Position numbers and translations under genes: made by a program
Shown here: positions 7,676 through 16,474 of the stretch, piece after piece
Layout: every line of letters starts with the position of its first letter
Position numbering within the stretch: position 1 is the stretch's first letter
Assembly: GCA_018268995.1 (NCBI GenBank)
Contig: JAFDVL010000042.1
Span: 120,941-173,585 of the forward strand
Direction: 5' to 3'
Length of the DNA: 52,645 nt
Source of the DNA: Acidobacteriota bacterium
GTDB lineage: Bacteria > Acidobacteriota > Blastocatellia > RBC074
Notes under the pieces: model-generated
What the model saw: only the letters and a program-made list of their open reading frames with translations
Told to the model about the DNA's origin: nothing
Database searches by the model: none

Positions 7676-8461
7676 CTATTTGACCGCTTTTGCATTCGCT
7701 GGTTTTACAAATAACGCTTCCGGGATGTCTACATTCAACTTAATGCCCTGATAATTCACGCGGCTGATCTGAATCCCGTTTTTGTACAGGTCAACAATGT
7801 TCGGGAACTTCACGCCATCATAAGGAACGTACTGATTGAAGCGATATTCATAACGCGCCGTACCTTGTTCTTCCGCTTTTTCATAGCTCAAGGTCGCTGG
7901 CAGCTTGGAATACGGATCAAGCATGAGCAGAAATGTTGTCTTGAGTTTGATTGAAATTACATCCGCGCGTTCGCCGGGACGGGTTTCGGCACGTCCATAA
8001 AAACTGACTTCGGCATCTTTGTTTTGCATTGCGGCGCGCAAGACCATGTCCAAATCAGATTCGCGGTTTTCGTGAAAGTCTTTGATTTGTTTTTCGTTTT
8101 GATCTTTCAGCGTTTCCGCCTCGCCGTCGTATACCCAACCCGTGTTGCCTACATTGACATTGATTTTACGGTCTTTCTTTTTCCCTTTGCCAAACTCTGT
8201 CCGTTCCTTGTCGGGAAGAATAATAAAGTCGTGAAATGGAATCGGAATGGTTGATGCGCCCTGATCAAATGGTGTCCATTGGCCCTGCGATTCTATCGTT
8301 TTGAAACCGAGAAAGACTGCGCCTCCACGCGCTTCAACCGTTTGCTGCAAAAGCTTTTTGCCTTTTTCGACATTGGCGGGGTCATTTGGATCGGCTTTTT
8401 GTGCCCAAACGGTAAGTGATAGAACTGTAATCAAAAGTATTGCTTTCCAAGGATTATTCAT
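7676..8461 (-). CDS. Exported protein resembling outer-membrane lipoprotein-sorting proteins
   Basis: A 261-aa protein with a signal peptide at 1-20 (MNNPWKAILLITVLSLTVWA). The mature part begins with a helix containing KGKKLLQQTVEARGG, then alternating beta strands with TGWVYDGE and later LPATLSYEKAEEQGT and YRFNQYVPYDGVKFP. This layout matches the LolA/LolB-like half-barrel of 'outer membrane lipoprotein-sorting protein' entries common in Acidobacteria. No lipobox cysteine is present, so it is probably a soluble periplasmic protein. Function is inferred only from fold type. The next gene, DinB-like, follows after one base. Confidence 0.65.
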   Translation of the reverse strand: MNNPWKAILLITVLSLTVWAQKADPNDPANVEKGKKLLQQTVEARGGAVFLGFKTIESQGQWTPFDQGASTIPIPFHDFIILPDKERTEFGKGKKKDRKINVNVGNTGWVYDGEAETLKDQNEKQIKDFHENRESDLDMVLRAAMQNKDAEVSFYGRAETRPGERADVISIKLKTTFLLMLDPYSKLPATLSYEKAEEQGTARYEYRFNQYVPYDGVKFPNIVDLYKNGIQISRVNYQGIKLNVDIPEALFVKPANAKAVK

Positions 8462-8510
8462 CTGTTACGTTACGTTCCTTCCTAAGTCAAAAGGGTTATT
8501 CACAATTTGA

Positions 8511-8516
8511 ATTATA
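8511..8516 (-). promoter_or_regulatory. Possible -10 element for the 7676-8461 gene
   Basis: On the minus strand the region upstream of this gene contains a perfect TATAAT about 50 bases before the start codon. No convincing -35 is visible at the normal distance, so this is a weak promoter call based on one hexamer. Confidence 0.35.
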
Positions 8517-8548
8517 ATCCCGCCAGTCGTAGAAAACGAGTTACGAGC

Positions 8549-8580
8549 AAAAGAAAAGGCCACGATCTTCTGGTGGCCTT
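8549..8580 (-). terminator. Rho-independent terminator after the 827-aa exported protein gene
   Basis: Read on the minus strand, a perfect 8-base stem AAGGCCAC ... GTGGCCTT with a 9-base loop is followed directly by TTTTCTTTT. It lies 20 bases beyond the stop codon of the gene at 8600-11083. Stem, loop and T-tract all fit an intrinsic terminator, separating this gene from the 7676-8461 gene. Confidence 0.8.
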
Positions 8581-8599
8581 GTGAACGTCTCTAGTTTGA

Positions 8600-11083
8600 T
8601 TATTTCTTTCGTTTTGCAGGCGGTGGCGGTGGCAAAGGCACATCAGGTTTATCATCTTCTTCGCCAAAGACGCGTTCTTCAATCACCTCGTCATTGGCCG
8701 TCGCGACTGCACCTTGTTTATCTGCCACTCGCAACTTGTCAGACTCATCAATGAAAAAGGATTTGCGGCCTTGCCGACCATATTTAATCGGAGTTGCCGT
8801 AGCCTCGTAGCCCTTGCCGCCCGGCTTTAAGGTGAAGGCAAACTTGTAGTTCCCTTCCTCGCTCTTGAGCGTTTCGACATCAAAAGCAGTTACTTTGGCT
8901 TTGGCTAAGACTTCCAAGGTGGCGTACTGATTTTTGTGCTTTTGCGCATAAACCTTCTGGGCTTTCCGCAATTCCCACAAGTTTTGGCGGGCCTGATTTT
9001 CCTTGCGATCCGTGGTTTGCTTTACATCACTCCCAAAGCCCCAAAGGGCAACGGTTCCAGCAATGCCAAGCGGCGAAAACAACTCCAACTTCAGGCTGTT
9101 ATTTTCGCTTTCGATTCCGGCGGCGGCTGTGGCGGGCACATTCAGCGGTGCGCGCTGACTCAAATCGGGATCAAGCGTGCTGGGGTTCGTGACCCAGGAC
9201 TTGATAAAGCCATTCAAGGTATCATCAAACATTTTCGGCCCAACGAAAACTTTCGTCAGCCCGGCCCCGCCAAGACTGCTCATCGCGCGGCTGTAGTTAA
9301 AATCCGTGGCGATGGCACGCCCGCCTTCTGACAAATCCAGCATCTGCTTAATTGTTTCTTTGCTGTCTGCAACAATCAGATATTCATCAGAAAAAGCCAG
9401 GTGCGCAGCGAAAACCGATTTGATTTCGACTTTTTTATAAATTTCTGTCGGCATCATTGCCCAGGCCGATTGCGCATTTTTGGTGCGTAACTCACGTTCC
9501 TGTTTAAGTTGTTCTTCGGTTTTGACGGGTTTAATTTTCTGATTTTCATCCTTATCGTCATCACGCGAATTGCCCATTCCGCCCATCACATAGGCAAAAG
9601 CTTTGATCAATGCCTGCTGTGTCGCCACGCGATCTTTGATGCCAACAAAAACGGCCCAGCCCTCAGCATCTTTCGGCTTCTCATCATCATTCTTAGCAAG
9701 GGTCGCGGCTAATGTTTTTGGGATGCCCCAGGCCACCGTGACCTCATTCGCCAAATCCTTCGCCGCTTCGTCCCGAAGCACAAAGCCGAGTTCCTTATTC
9801 ACTTCTTCTTCGCGTTCTTTAATCTTCTTTTGGACTCGCTCTTCTGTTAGTTCAGATTTGATCCGCTGATTAATTGCGCTCCAATCCATCTCCGGTGGCT
9901 TTTGTTTGTTCGCTACGGCTTCTTTACGTTTCGTTTCCAGTTCGGCGTAATACTGCTGCATCAGCTCCTGATAAGCTGCCGAGCCATACATCATGCTGAC
10001 ATAGAGATCATCGTAAATCTTTGTCCAATCAAGGCTATGCGAGATCAAAATTTCAGTTCCGGCAGGGATATATTGCGCTGCCTTGAATTCATTCTTTGGG
10101 CCTGAAAACAAGGTCGCCAGAATATTTTTCTTGGCAGGATCAAAGTTGATTTGAAGCCGATCAACTACCCCTTCACGATCAAAGGTGGTGGCAAGTGCTG
10201 CGCTTTTGACAGAAGCTGCCCCCAGCATGGTGGACATGATTGAACTCATTCCGCCCATGCTAAAGTCGCCGCCACGCCCCAACGATGTCTCTACAAGTCG
10301 GGTCAGCGGCTTGCCGTTGAGATAAGCAAAGATTCCAGTTTGCGGCATCATTTGCGTCTTCGTGCGAATAAAATCCTGATTGTCTGCCAGCCGTTCAGCG
10401 CGTCGGTCTTCGCGCAAATTCAACAGCCGATCAATGGCGGCTGGCTGACTTAAAACATACGTCGCCCCAAACCACAATCCAATGTCGCCCGTTTTGAAAC
10501 GATCCACTTTGACGCCTTTATAATTGGACTGCTTGATTTCGGATAACTTGCCAATCGGCTCAAAAGTCTCGTTGTAATAGGCTAGAAACTGTTCGCGAGC
10601 CTGACGAGCATCTTCTATCCGAGAGCCTTCCACAAAGACCAAAATTATTGGATTGGGTTGACGCCGCTCGGATTGCTGAGATTCTGCGCTGGCATTCTTT
10701 TCTGCTTCGGTTTCTGGAGGCATTTCTGGGAGAATCAGGGATAGCCCAATGCGAGTATCCTCTAATGCTCTGGAATTACCGATACCGAAACTAAGAAATT
10801 TCGTCACAACAGAAAGCGGATTATCGCCACTTTCTGATTCCTCTTTCGGCAATCGCGATTGTGCGACTTTGTAAACATCCAACAATTGAAAGCTATGAAG
10901 CAGCCCGGCCAGATTGGTCGAGGCTATGTACGCAAGCGTGTCGGCTGGAAGTAAATCCTCAATTGGCACAATTTCGGTCGGTGCTTCTGATGAGGATTTG
11001 GCTGGTGTTTGAATTGTCGTTTGTCCGAAAAGTGGCTGAAGAAGTAAAGCAAAAACCAAAAGGGCTGAGATGAGTTGTTTCAT
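8600..11083 (-). CDS. Large exported protein of unknown function with pilin-like C-terminal segment
   Basis: An 827-aa protein with a signal peptide at 1-20 (ending LFGQ). The body (about 40-690) begins with a segment like DUF3352-type proteins (LPADTLAYIASTNLAGLLHSF) and contains a long charged helical stretch near 380-440. Residues about 701-790 (WELRKAQKVYAQKHKNQYAT, then the GNYKFAFTLKP and GYEATATPIKYG segments) resemble the globular end of type IV pilin-like or pseudopilin proteins, without the N-terminal pilin helix. The end is a Pro/Lys tail (PLPPPPPAKRKK). It has its own terminator downstream. No enzyme motif was found; a cell-envelope role is likely, function unknown. Confidence 0.6.
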   Translation of the reverse strand: MKQLISALLVFALLLQPLFGQTTIQTPAKSSSEAPTEIVPIEDLLPADTLAYIASTNLAGLLHSFQLLDVYKVAQSRLPKEESESGDNPLSVVTKFLSFGIGNSRALEDTRIGLSLILPEMPPETEAEKNASAESQQSERRQPNPIILVFVEGSRIEDARQAREQFLAYYNETFEPIGKLSEIKQSNYKGVKVDRFKTGDIGLWFGATYVLSQPAAIDRLLNLREDRRAERLADNQDFIRTKTQMMPQTGIFAYLNGKPLTRLVETSLGRGGDFSMGGMSSIMSTMLGAASVKSAALATTFDREGVVDRLQINFDPAKKNILATLFSGPKNEFKAAQYIPAGTEILISHSLDWTKIYDDLYVSMMYGSAAYQELMQQYYAELETKRKEAVANKQKPPEMDWSAINQRIKSELTEERVQKKIKEREEEVNKELGFVLRDEAAKDLANEVTVAWGIPKTLAATLAKNDDEKPKDAEGWAVFVGIKDRVATQQALIKAFAYVMGGMGNSRDDDKDENQKIKPVKTEEQLKQERELRTKNAQSAWAMMPTEIYKKVEIKSVFAAHLAFSDEYLIVADSKETIKQMLDLSEGGRAIATDFNYSRAMSSLGGAGLTKVFVGPKMFDDTLNGFIKSWVTNPSTLDPDLSQRAPLNVPATAAAGIESENNSLKLELFSPLGIAGTVALWGFGSDVKQTTDRKENQARQNLWELRKAQKVYAQKHKNQYATLEVLAKAKVTAFDVETLKSEEGNYKFAFTLKPGGKGYEATATPIKYGRQGRKSFFIDESDKLRVADKQGAVATANDEVIEERVFGEEDDKPDVPLPPPPPAKRKK

Positions 11084-11101
11084 ATTCGTGGGGCTGGGGA
11101 A

Positions 11102-11137
11102 AGGAGTTCAAGCCTCAGGGATGAGACTTGAACTCCT
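11102..11137. repeat. Stable intergenic hairpin between two exported-protein genes
   Basis: A perfect 11-base inverted repeat, AGGAGTTCAAG at 11102-11112 and CTTGAACTCCT at 11127-11137, has a further 4-base inner stem and a GGGA loop. It fills the gap between the genes at 11149-13086 and 8600-11083. On the minus strand it is followed only by TTT, so it could act as a weak terminator or an mRNA-stabilising hairpin. Its sequence resembles the arm of the palindrome at 1171-1242. Confidence 0.6.
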
Positions 11138-11148
11138 CGCATCCAGTT

Positions 11149-13086
11149 TCATTTTGCATCGTAGCGCAAAATCATTCCCTGATCCCCGACGGCCCAGCCG
11201 CGAGTCGGCGAAATGAAATACACGCCGCGAATTTGTTTACCTTTGGCGACGAAATCAGTGACCCATGACCTCCCGCCATTATCCGTCCGCAATAAAATTG
11301 TATCGTAAACCTTCGCCTGGGCAGATCCCTCACGTAAGGCTGAAGCGGCTGTCCAGCCACGGGCGGAATCTACAAACTGTGTGCTATGCAAGCCGTTGGA
11401 AGGAACACGAGCCTGTTCCCAGGTCTCGCCCCCATTGCGCGTTTTCAGCGTGAAGAAGAAATGCTCATCGCCATCTTCCATTTCACCTGTGATGACGCCA
11501 TTGGTGACATCAGTAAAGCGCACCGAGTGTAATTTGCCCTTGGTAAAGCGGGTGGAATTGGTTTTCCGTTGCACCGCAATCGGAATACGTTGCCACGAAT
11601 CGCCGCCATTCGTGGTCATAAATAGCCCCCCGATATTGCTCGTGCTTGTGCCATAAAAGTTTCCGACTGCCCAGCCAATGTCGCCGCCTTTTAGGAAAAA
11701 GACATCACTGAAACCAAAGGTTGAGGTGGCTGATTCCACTGGCAATCCGACCAAACGATTCAGGTTATCAATCGTTTTCCATTTCATACCGCCATCAACT
11801 GTGCGCAAGAGCGTCGTATTCTTTCCGACTGCCCAACCTTTTTTTCCGTCCATGAAGAAGAAGTTTGTGACATTCGGCATTTCAAAATTTTGCCAAATCT
11901 TCCCGCCATCTTCAGTAGAAAGCAGGACGGTTTTAGTTTGATCGTTGTTTCGCGATTCTGCCAGCATCCAGCCACGGTTTTCATTTAAAAAGAAAATCCG
12001 ATTCACATCTACAACAGCACCGGCAATCGTCGCATTACGAATTGGCGTCCATTGCTTACCACCATCAGAGGTCTGATAAATCGTGCCCCCTTCGCCTGCC
12101 GCCCATCCCGTCCACGAATTTACGAAATGTACTGCCCGAAGGTTCTTATCACTTGTGATATTGGCTTGGCTCACTTTCCATTTTGGATTGGCAATGGCCA
12201 CATCACTGGTCAACCCAGGCCCTGCAACAGAACGCGCGATCAGCGAATTCACGCCCGTCGAAGCATTGGGAATGTCACCCGATGTGCCCGAATTTGCCAT
12301 CGGTTTTGTGGCAGGCGTAGTTTGTGCGCCTGTCGAATTGCCACTTCTGGCGGTAGCATATTTATAGGCGTTTGAGACAATCTCCTTCGGAGAAGAAGCA
12401 GGAACAAAGGCACCTGCGGCGGCTTTCGATACCGTATTCGCAGGGGAATTTGTCACCGCATTTTTACTTACAGGCTTGGCAATTGGCTGTGCCTGCACAG
12501 GCGTAGATGCCACTGCGGCATTTGGTGAAGTTTGCTTGGCAATTGTTTTATCAGCGACCTTAGGCGCAACCGGCGCAGAATTAGTCACACTTGTTGCCGG
12601 GGTTGCCGCCGGGGGGGTGACAGGCGGTTTTGTTTTGGGAACAGCGGGAACACTTGCATTCGATGCCAATTGCATGGATTTATTAGTCTTTGGGCTAAGA
12701 CGCGCTGCCACTTCCATTGCATATCTGCAAGTTTTAGCTGGGACTCCAACTGGAACAGATTCGCCATTGGCAACTAAATACTGACTGATGGCGCGCGATT
12801 TACAGGCATTTGCGGCACCAATCGTCGCATCATCTTCCATTGCATAACGACCAATGCGGACTCGATAGCGTGTTCCCATACCGGGAATTTCGGCCTTGAC
12901 CCAATAAGCGTCCAACTTTCTTGCTCGCAGGCGATTAACAGCGGCTTGAGCATCCGATGCCTTTAGGTAAGAGGCAACCTGAACAGTGAGATCATTTGAT
13001 TGTGCAAAGATTTGAGGGGAATTCCAACTTAAGCTCGCGGCTACGGTGAGGAACAATACGGCAATCCATTGAGGACTCTTAGTCAT
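11149..13086 (-). CDS. SPOR domain fused to a seven-blade Ycf48-like beta-propeller, exported
   Basis: A 645-aa protein. The start at 13086 (ATG) has AGGAG eight bases upstream and replaces a GTG at 13095. The order is: signal peptide (1-29); a SPOR domain (about 33-108, LTVQVASYLKASDAQAAVNR, RYRVRIGRY), which binds denuded peptidoglycan glycans; a 170-residue Ala/Pro/Thr/Val-rich linker; and a propeller (about 305-645). Seven repeats end in GG-x-x-W-type motifs (SDGGKQWTP, EDGGKIWQN, VDGGMKWKT, TNGGDSWQR, RNGGETWEQ, DNGGRSWVT), and GWAVGDQGMI closes the last. The propeller is of the Ycf48/sialidase-like kind. It probably sits in the periplasm tethered to the wall; ligand unknown. Confidence 0.8.
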   Translation of the reverse strand: MTKSPQWIAVLFLTVAASLSWNSPQIFAQSNDLTVQVASYLKASDAQAAVNRLRARKLDAYWVKAEIPGMGTRYRVRIGRYAMEDDATIGAANACKSRAISQYLVANGESVPVGVPAKTCRYAMEVAARLSPKTNKSMQLASNASVPAVPKTKPPVTPPAATPATSVTNSAPVAPKVADKTIAKQTSPNAAVASTPVQAQPIAKPVSKNAVTNSPANTVSKAAAGAFVPASSPKEIVSNAYKYATARSGNSTGAQTTPATKPMANSGTSGDIPNASTGVNSLIARSVAGPGLTSDVAIANPKWKVSQANITSDKNLRAVHFVNSWTGWAAGEGGTIYQTSDGGKQWTPIRNATIAGAVVDVNRIFFLNENRGWMLAESRNNDQTKTVLLSTEDGGKIWQNFEMPNVTNFFFMDGKKGWAVGKNTTLLRTVDGGMKWKTIDNLNRLVGLPVESATSTFGFSDVFFLKGGDIGWAVGNFYGTSTSNIGGLFMTTNGGDSWQRIPIAVQRKTNSTRFTKGKLHSVRFTDVTNGVITGEMEDGDEHFFFTLKTRNGGETWEQARVPSNGLHSTQFVDSARGWTAASALREGSAQAKVYDTILLRTDNGGRSWVTDFVAKGKQIRGVYFISPTRGWAVGDQGMILRYDAK

Positions 13087-13230
13087 TTCACACACTCCTG
13101 TGAAGCTAGTTCACTTTCGAGAGAAATTTACTTCTCAATATTTTCTTGGTCGTGGAAGACCTGATACCGGGTCGTTTTATGAGGAGGGGCTGCGATCTGA
13201 GAGGTGGCTCAGTCCATCGGAAGCGGGGGG

Positions 13231-13262
13231 ATTATAACGCTAAAATCAGATTTTTGTGACAA
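13231..13262 (-). promoter_or_regulatory. Probable promoter of the SPOR/propeller gene
   Basis: On the minus strand a perfect TATAAT (13236-13231) lies about 145 bases before the start codon. A TTGTCA occurs 20 bases further up (13262-13257). The spacing is longer than ideal, so the -10 is the stronger part of the call. Confidence 0.4.
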
Positions 13263-13276
13263 AATTTTTGTGGCGA

Positions 13277-13318
13277 AAAAAGAAAGTGGAGGACAGCTAC
13301 AAGTAGCCTTCCTCCACA
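13277..13318 (-). terminator. Rho-independent terminator after the 321-aa exported protein gene
   Basis: Read on the minus strand, a stem GTGGAGGA ... TCCTCCAC with an additional inner GTAGC/GCTAC pairing is followed by TTTCTTTTTT. It lies 47 bases past the stop codon at 13365. This is a good intrinsic terminator. Confidence 0.8.
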
Positions 13319-13364
13319 GGTGTCGCAGCAATGCCGTGCGTTGCTCAAAACAATGAACAAGGCA

Positions 13365-14330
13365 TTAGCAAACAGGAATATACATTGGAATAGCTAAAGT
13401 TGCAGTATTGATACGGTTCTTATGCAAGCCCCGAATCCCGCTCCATTTATTATTCCCTATTGGTGTCATGAAAAGCCCTACTGCCGGGCCGGTAGGAATT
13501 TGCATGGTGCCGATGTGCCCTGATGGAATGAGGATAGACATTCCAAAAGGCACGCGAGGAGCAGTTAAGCCGATAACGCTTGTTGCCTGGCAGCTTCCGA
13601 CGTGAAATCCGGCAAAACTCCCAAAAGGACGCTCATTGCCATTGTAAATTGCACCAATGCCAAATTGACTGGCTCCAAACAAAATACCAGCGTTAATGTC
13701 GCCCCCAATGCTGGCGGTGACAATTCGCTGTCCTGGCGCATCCACGGGACTTTGGATGGAGAAGGCAAATCGTGTCGGAGCATAATCATATCCATTCGTT
13801 AGGTTCCCGAAATTAATCACACCATCATTGTTGATTCCCGGGTTTCCATAGGCCTGAAACGCCTCAGCACCATAATTCCCAACATATTTACCATCGGCAA
13901 CAAAAGCATCGCCAATTAGCGAGTTTTGATTAACCAGATTCCCCGTATCCTTGTCCACTGCCACGGCAATGACATAGCCTGTGACTTCTGGATCAAAATC
14001 TGAAGCCTTCAGGGTAAAGGTTGCATTGGGCGTCAGGCAGACGAATTGATCGGACTGATTACAGGTTCGCCCGTCAATGAAAAAGATATGAACATAGGCT
14101 GTGCTTGGAGTGGGAGCCATAGCCCCTTCGCGGCGATAGATTTCAGTATTCGCAATCGTGATTCGTGTATCTGCCCCTGTCCCTGAATTTGAGGTGTAAT
14201 ACGGATACACGAGAATTGAGCCTGTAACTTCAGACGGCCCTGATATATCGCCGGCCCAGGACTGAGCCGATGCTATGCCCAGAAAGACAAAAACAACCAA
14301 AGCACGAGCTAAGTTGTGTGAGTGAATCAT
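13365..14330 (-). CDS. Exported protein of unknown function
   Basis: A 321-aa protein. The start at 14330 is chosen because AAGGAG lies seven bases upstream and a signal peptide follows at once (hydrophobic run ALVVFVFLGIASAQSWA). The longer frame to 14396 lacks both. The mature part is rich in Gly, Asn, Thr and beta-branched residues, with segments such as GSILVYPYYTSNS, DTRITIANTE and YVHIFFIDGRTCN. Four cysteines in the mature part could form two disulfides. It looks like a secreted beta-rich surface protein; I do not recognise a family. It is divergent from the Tad pilus locus and has its own terminator. Confidence 0.7.
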   Translation of the reverse strand: MIHSHNLARALVVFVFLGIASAQSWAGDISGPSEVTGSILVYPYYTSNSGTGADTRITIANTEIYRREGAMAPTPSTAYVHIFFIDGRTCNQSDQFVCLTPNATFTLKASDFDPEVTGYVIAVAVDKDTGNLVNQNSLIGDAFVADGKYVGNYGAEAFQAYGNPGINNDGVINFGNLTNGYDYAPTRFAFSIQSPVDAPGQRIVTASIGGDINAGILFGASQFGIGAIYNGNERPFGSFAGFHVGSCQATSVIGLTAPRVPFGMSILIPSGHIGTMQIPTGPAVGLFMTPIGNNKWSGIRGLHKNRINTATLAIPMYIPVC

Positions 14331-14848
14331 ATTGTTACTCCTTGAATATCGTTGGCCAGCAAGGGCTGGAAGGATGGGGTTGCACGCAAGGCACAAACCG
14401 ATCTGGCCTTAGAGGAATGCTAACGCAACGATTTAATTGGCCCCGAATAAGTAGAAACCTGACCAGGATGAATTGATGAAAAGCCTGGCGGTAGCTTGAA
14501 GAAAAATTGAGAGGTTATAAGCTGTTTCGATTTCGTCGGCTTGTCTGAGAGCAAACCTTATTTTTTGATTTTGCCGGTTGCGAGGATTCTTGATCAATTT
14601 GACTCACAGGGATAGTACGCGAATCATCAAATTGCCGTCAACAACTTTTCCTGTGGCGTGTGCCAGATTATGTCTTGAATGATTTTCACAAAACCATTAC
14701 ACTGCCACGTATAAATTGTTATAAGTATCTTTGCTTATGACAGAGGTAGATACCCGATTCGGGGTCGTGCTTCGATTGCGATTGCCGATTCGTTTCACTG
14801 GGCGGCTTCCTCACAAGAAGCTGAATCTGGAGATTGATGGAGTAAATT
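14331..14848. other. Divergent intergenic region upstream of the Tad locus
   Basis: Some 518 bases lie between two divergent start codons and hold no credible gene; a minus-strand ORF at 14719-15009 mostly overlaps flp and has no ribosome site. The region is A/T-richer than the coding DNA and must contain promoters for both directions. A possible promoter for flp is listed separately. No riboswitch or sigma-54 -24/-12 pair was recognised. Confidence 0.6.
14675..14703 (+). promoter_or_regulatory. Possible promoter of the Tad pilus operon
   Basis: TTGAAT and TACACT are separated by 17 bases, each matching four of six consensus positions. They lie about 145 bases before the flp start codon. The match is moderate and the call is tentative. 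Confidence 0.3.
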
Positions 14849-15043
14849 ATGATCAAACAATTCCTCAAAGATGAAAGTGGGCAGGATATTGTCGAATATT
14901 CGCTGCTACTGGTGCTGATTGGAGCGGTGGCGGTATTAATTCTCACGGGAATGGGAACGAGCATCAACGGTATTTTCACCAAGATCGCCAACTCTCTGAA
15001 TACTGCCAATTCGGCAATTCCGGCCTCAGGTGGTGGTAGCTAA
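14849..15043 (+). CDS. flp: Flp/Fap pilin subunit of the Tad pilus
   Basis: A 64-aa prepilin of the Flp type, the major subunit of the Tad (tight adherence) pilus. A short positively charged leader (MIKQFLKDESG) is cut by the prepilin peptidase after Gly11. The mature protein begins QDIVEYSLLL, with the family's Glu-Tyr pair at +5/+6, followed by one hydrophobic helix and a short Ser/Gly-rich tail. Upstream TGGAG gives a suitable ribosome site. Only one pilin gene is present. It starts the locus and is probably its most highly expressed gene. Confidence 0.93.
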   Translation: MIKQFLKDESGQDIVEYSLLLVLIGAVAVLILTGMGTSINGIFTKIANSLNTANSAIPASGGGS

Positions 15044-15246
15044 GATAAGGATTCGAATTGCTGAGAAAGATGTGTTCTCGTTGATTTGATTTCTGCCCCA
15101 TCCAACTCAATTTGCTACTAGCCCTTTCCCTTGGCTCTTTTTAAGAACAACCCTCAACTTTTCGGCCCCATGCATTGATTTTTCCGGGTTGAATTTTCAA
15201 ATAAATATCGAAACCGAACCTCCGATTGTGGCAACCAGGGCGAAGT

Positions 15247-15807
15247 ATGGCTGAATTCAATGGAATCGCATTACTTGCCACGATTACCCTGACGGCTGTG
15301 GCGTTGGCGCTTGCCTTCACCGATCTGCGTGAGCGCCGAATCCCCAACGTTATTGTTTTCCCGGCGGCGCTGGCGGGTTTGATATTTAATGCCTTGCGAG
15401 GCTGGCAAGGGCTATGGTTTGGGTGCAAAGGCCTGGCGTTCGGATTTGCCCTGCTTATTATTCCATATCTCTTCCGTGCAATGGGTGCAGGAGATGTCAA
15501 ATTCCTTGCAGCAGTTGGCGCATTTGTAGGCGGTGTTGAAGTTCTACGAGTTTTACTATTAGCATTAATGGCCTATCCTCCTCTGGCGTTGGTATTTTTG
15601 ATTCAGCAGCAGAAATTAATGCTGACGCTCAAACGGTTTGCTAAATTGACTAGCCGATTATTCGGCATTTTTATTCCACAATTCCGAATGTACGCAGCGC
15701 AACTGGAATTAAATGATGATCCGACGATAGCTTCTGCGAGAACGCCCTTTGGGCTATCTATCAGCATCGGAACCCTGTTAGCATTGTATTCAAACCTCTT
15801 ACGATGA
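15247..15807 (+). CDS. cpaA: Prepilin peptidase (A24 family, CpaA/TadV)
   Basis: A 186-aa inner-membrane aspartic peptidase that cleaves the Flp and TadE/F leader peptides. The two catalytic aspartates are visible: Asp26 in FTDLRERRIPN and Asp83 in MGAGDVK, the GxGD motif. Five or so membrane helices surround them. It is the short form without the N-terminal methylase domain, as usual in Tad loci. ATG 15247 with AGGG upstream is chosen over a TTG at 15226. Its stop overlaps the next start by four bases. Confidence 0.9.
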   Translation: MAEFNGIALLATITLTAVALALAFTDLRERRIPNVIVFPAALAGLIFNALRGWQGLWFGCKGLAFGFALLIIPYLFRAMGAGDVKFLAAVGAFVGGVEVLRVLLLALMAYPPLALVFLIQQQKLMLTLKRFAKLTSRLFGIFIPQFRMYAAQLELNDDPTIASARTPFGLSISIGTLLALYSNLLR

Positions 15808-16379
15808 GAACACAAGGTAAGTGTAACCCAAAAGACAAATACGCCCCATCTATCGGTGGAGCAGGAGCGCTAGGAGCCGTACGCCGTCAAGAGCAGGGAC
15901 AGGCAATCGTCGAATTCGCGCTGGTCATGCCGATCTTAATTATCCTGCTCATGGCTGTTGTGTTTTTTGCAATGGCGTTCAATTTACAGATGGTACTGAA
16001 CGCTGCGGCACGTGAGGGAGCTAGAGCCTGGGCCAATAATCGCGCCGAAACAAGCCCTTGTCTGGCGACCACCACAACGCTGGCCGATCATCAATGTGAG
16101 CCTAATAATCCAGAAACAGGCTTTGGGAAATATGTGATCCCCATCGTCAGAAAATATGTTAGCGATAATGGCTATGACGGGGAAAATGTGGTCTTTGAAA
16201 AAGTCTACGTGACCAAAAAAGAACTCACCACTCAGGAATTGCGGGAAAATGTTTTTAGCGTTGAGGATGCAACCAAAGTCAGGCTTATTATTACCTACGG
16301 CTACAACTTACCAACAGCAGGCTTGAATTTCGAACTCATTACGTTGAAGGCAGAATATACATTCAAGCGGGGCACCTAG
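15804..16379 (+). CDS. TadE-like pilus assembly protein (first copy)
   Basis: A 191-aa minor pseudopilin. The TadE signature lies at about 31-60: GQAIVEFALVMPILIILLMA, then FNLQMVLNAAAREGARAWA, with a Glu five residues after the Gly as expected for prepilin-peptidase cleavage. The N-terminus before it is unusually long (about 30 residues). The mature C-terminal part is a small soluble domain of unknown partner. Translation is coupled to the peptidase gene by an ATGA overlap. Confidence 0.88.
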   Translation: MRTQGKCNPKDKYAPSIGGAGALGAVRRQEQGQAIVEFALVMPILIILLMAVVFFAMAFNLQMVLNAAAREGARAWANNRAETSPCLATTTTLADHQCEPNNPETGFGKYVIPIVRKYVSDNGYDGENVVFEKVYVTKKELTTQELRENVFSVEDATKVRLIITYGYNLPTAGLNFELITLKAEYTFKRGT

Positions 16380-16474
16380 CTCCAAGTGTTTAACTTGATT
16401 ACTACGCCGAGGCACACTACAATGACCTGCCGCAATCAATAATTGTCACAGATTTACGACAGTTTTTAGCTTTT

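Noticed and set aside
12476..12784. Plus-strand ORF rich in Ala, Gly and Thr
   Set aside because: It is the complement of the low-complexity linker of the SPOR/propeller protein; no ribosome site.
14719..15009. Minus-strand ORF overlapping flp
   Set aside because: It is antisense to an unmistakable Flp pilin, starts inside its coding region and has no ribosome site.
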